Of a stretch of 64,000 nucleotides of DNA, positions 63,049 through 64,000 are shown piece after piece (the first letter of the stretch is position 1; each line of letters begins with the position of its first letter). The DNA is from Pseudomonas sediminis (lineage in GTDB: Bacteria; Pseudomonadota; Gammaproteobacteria; Pseudomonadales; Pseudomonadaceae), in the NCBI RefSeq assembly GCF_039555755.1, contig NZ_CP154631.1:3410001-3474000 (forward strand). Direction: 5' to 3'. The position numbers were made by a program, and so were the translations under genes. The notes beneath the pieces are model-generated. The model worked only from the letters and a program-made list of their open reading frames with translations, made no database searches and was not told where the DNA came from.

Positions 63049-63399
63049 GGTTTTTGGAGGTTCCCTATTGGCGAAACGCCGGTACGCTTGGTCAGCGGCA
63101 GTCGTTTTTCCACCAACATGATTTCCACCGTGACCAATCGGGGCAAACTGCGCTTCATGCTGTATCGGGAAACGCTGACAGCCCCAGTGCTGATTCGCTT
63201 CCTGAGTCGCCTGATTCGCGATGCTCAGGGCCGCAAGGTGTTCCTGATTCTCGACAACCTGCGCGTACACCACAGCAAAAAGGTGAGCGCCTGGGTTGGC
63301 GACCGCAAAGAGCAAATCGAACTGTTCTTCTTGCCGGCCTACGCCCCGGAGTTGAACCCTGACGAGTATCTGAATTGTGATTTGAAACATCAGGTTTAA
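63049..63399 (+). pseudogene. IS630-family transposase fragment (DDE domain)
   Basis: About 110 residues from the catalytic half of an IS630 transposase: GETPVRLVSGSRFSTNMISTVTNRGKLRFMLYRETL, FLSRLIRDAQGRKVFLILDNLRVHHSKKV (second Asp of the DDE triad) and LFFLPAYAPELNPDEYLNCDLK (third acid). The N-terminal helix-turn-helix half is cut by the older IS5 end and the C-terminal tail by the amidase region. Confidence 0.9.
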
Positions 63400-64000
63400 A
63401 AACCGGCAGGTCTGTGGCCAGTCCAGGGGCGAGCCTCTTCCAGCGCAGCCGCTGCGCGGAAGATTGCGCATTCCCCATGCATGGGCCCAACGATCTGCAA
63501 CCCTACGGGCAGCCCATTTTTTGTCATCCCCGCCGGCGCTGAGGCAGCCGGCTGCCCGGTCAGGTTGAATGGGTAGGTGTAGAAGACCCAGGAAACGATA
63601 TTCCGGCCAGCGACTTCAGGCGGCACATCCACTCCGATCTCGGGCGCTGGGACCGGGATGGTCGGCGTTAGAAGTAGGTCGTACTTGCCGAAAAACCGCC
63701 GCATTTTCTCCCGGAAATCGTATCGCGCGAATACCTTGGCGTAGTACTCATCGAGCGTTTGATCCAAGGCGCCGGCCAGGACGTCGGAAACGGCGCTATC
63801 GATCAGCTCTGGTTGATCTCGAAGAACGCTCTGCAACCGGGTCCCTACGCCGGCATAAAATTCCGCCATCCACAGTTCACCCGGATCGTCCATGACGTTC
63901 TCGACCAGCTCCAGCGTGCATCCCATGTCCTCGAACGCACAGGCCGCACGTTCAGCTATCTCGACGACTTCCGGCAGCGGCCTCGCGTACCCCAAGGTGG
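63396..64000 (-). CDS. Amidase family protein, C-terminal part (gene continues beyond the window)
   Basis: The last ~200 residues of an amidase-signature enzyme, open to the right edge. The C-terminal core pattern is clear: EYYAKVFARYDFREKMRRFFGKYDLLLTPTIPVPAPEIG, NIVSWVFYTYPFNLTGQPAASAPAGMTKNGLPVGLQIVGP, then FRAAAALEEARPW. The catalytic Ser-Ser-Lys residues lie upstream, outside the window. Such enzymes hydrolyse aryl or aliphatic amides or act as GatA. The gene abuts an IS630 remnant and its base use is a little less GC-rich, suggesting an acquired segment. Confidence 0.88.
   Translation of the reverse strand, partial: TLGYARPLPEVVEIAERAACAFEDMGCTLELVENVMDDPGELWMAEFYAGVGTRLQSVLRDQPELIDSAVSDVLAGALDQTLDEYYAKVFARYDFREKMRRFFGKYDLLLTPTIPVPAPEIGVDVPPEVAGRNIVSWVFYTYPFNLTGQPAASAPAGMTKNGLPVGLQIVGPMHGECAIFRAAAALEEARPWTGHRPAGF

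Overview
The window is chromosomal DNA of a Pseudomonas, most likely of the P. mendocina / P. oleovorans / P. pseudoalcaligenes group. This is inferred from high GC, Pseudomonas-type intergenic repeats and gene content. From memory, gene order follows three blocks of P. aeruginosa PAO1: the PA3458-PA3463 region, PA3092 down to PA3068, and PA1005-PA1013. These are joined in an order different from PAO1.

Bases 1-5200 hold a class I DAHP synthase behind a short Tyr-rich leader peptide, a Tag-type 3-methyladenine glycosylase, a YheU-like small protein and a 7TMR-DISM hybrid histidine kinase. Bases 5300-10850 are the osmoprotectant NAGGN (N-acetylglutaminylglutamine amide) cluster: M42 peptidase, ngg and asnO, with a divergent MarR regulator. 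A tRNA operon (Val, Asp, Asp) follows at 10.9-11.3 kb.

Bases 11.4-28.6 kb carry an AraC regulator with a degenerate nitrilase-fold partner, divergent from fadH; an NTF2-like protein; an internally deleted TAXI-type binding protein; a coiled-coil protein; a PLP deaminase-like enzyme; a cyclic-nucleotide-binding/rhodanese protein; a DUF1853 protein; nadK with a metallophosphoesterase and a rhomboid protease; DUF1315 and DUF2797 proteins; and pepN. Bases 29.0-36.2 kb are a DUF1302 / DUF1329 / YCF48-like / RND module, probably for envelope traffic of hydrophobic compounds, with no settled function. Bases 36.4-43.4 kb are a MoxR-DUF58-DUF4381-BatA-BatB/C-BatD operon. Then come pxpABC (5-oxoproline to glutamate), a chemoreceptor and the giant NAD-glutamate dehydrogenase gdhB.

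Bases 53.4-60.9 kb hold housekeeping genes (BepA-type protease, TusA-like, PerM-like, bcp, gcvR, dapA, bamC, purC). The purC is the long, ADE1-like form rather than the short form I recall at this locus in PAO1. From 61.0 kb to the right edge is a scrapyard: an EAL-domain fragment, a decayed IS5-family element, an older broken IS5-family transposase, an IS630 remnant and the end of an amidase gene that runs out of the window. No CRISPR array, prophage or recognisable defence system was seen. The best leads for new biology are the Tyr-rich leader and hairpin before the DAHP synthase, the 21-bp-phased direct repeats between the nitrilase-like/araC pair and fadH, the catalytically incomplete nitrilase, and the DUF1302/DUF1329/RND module.
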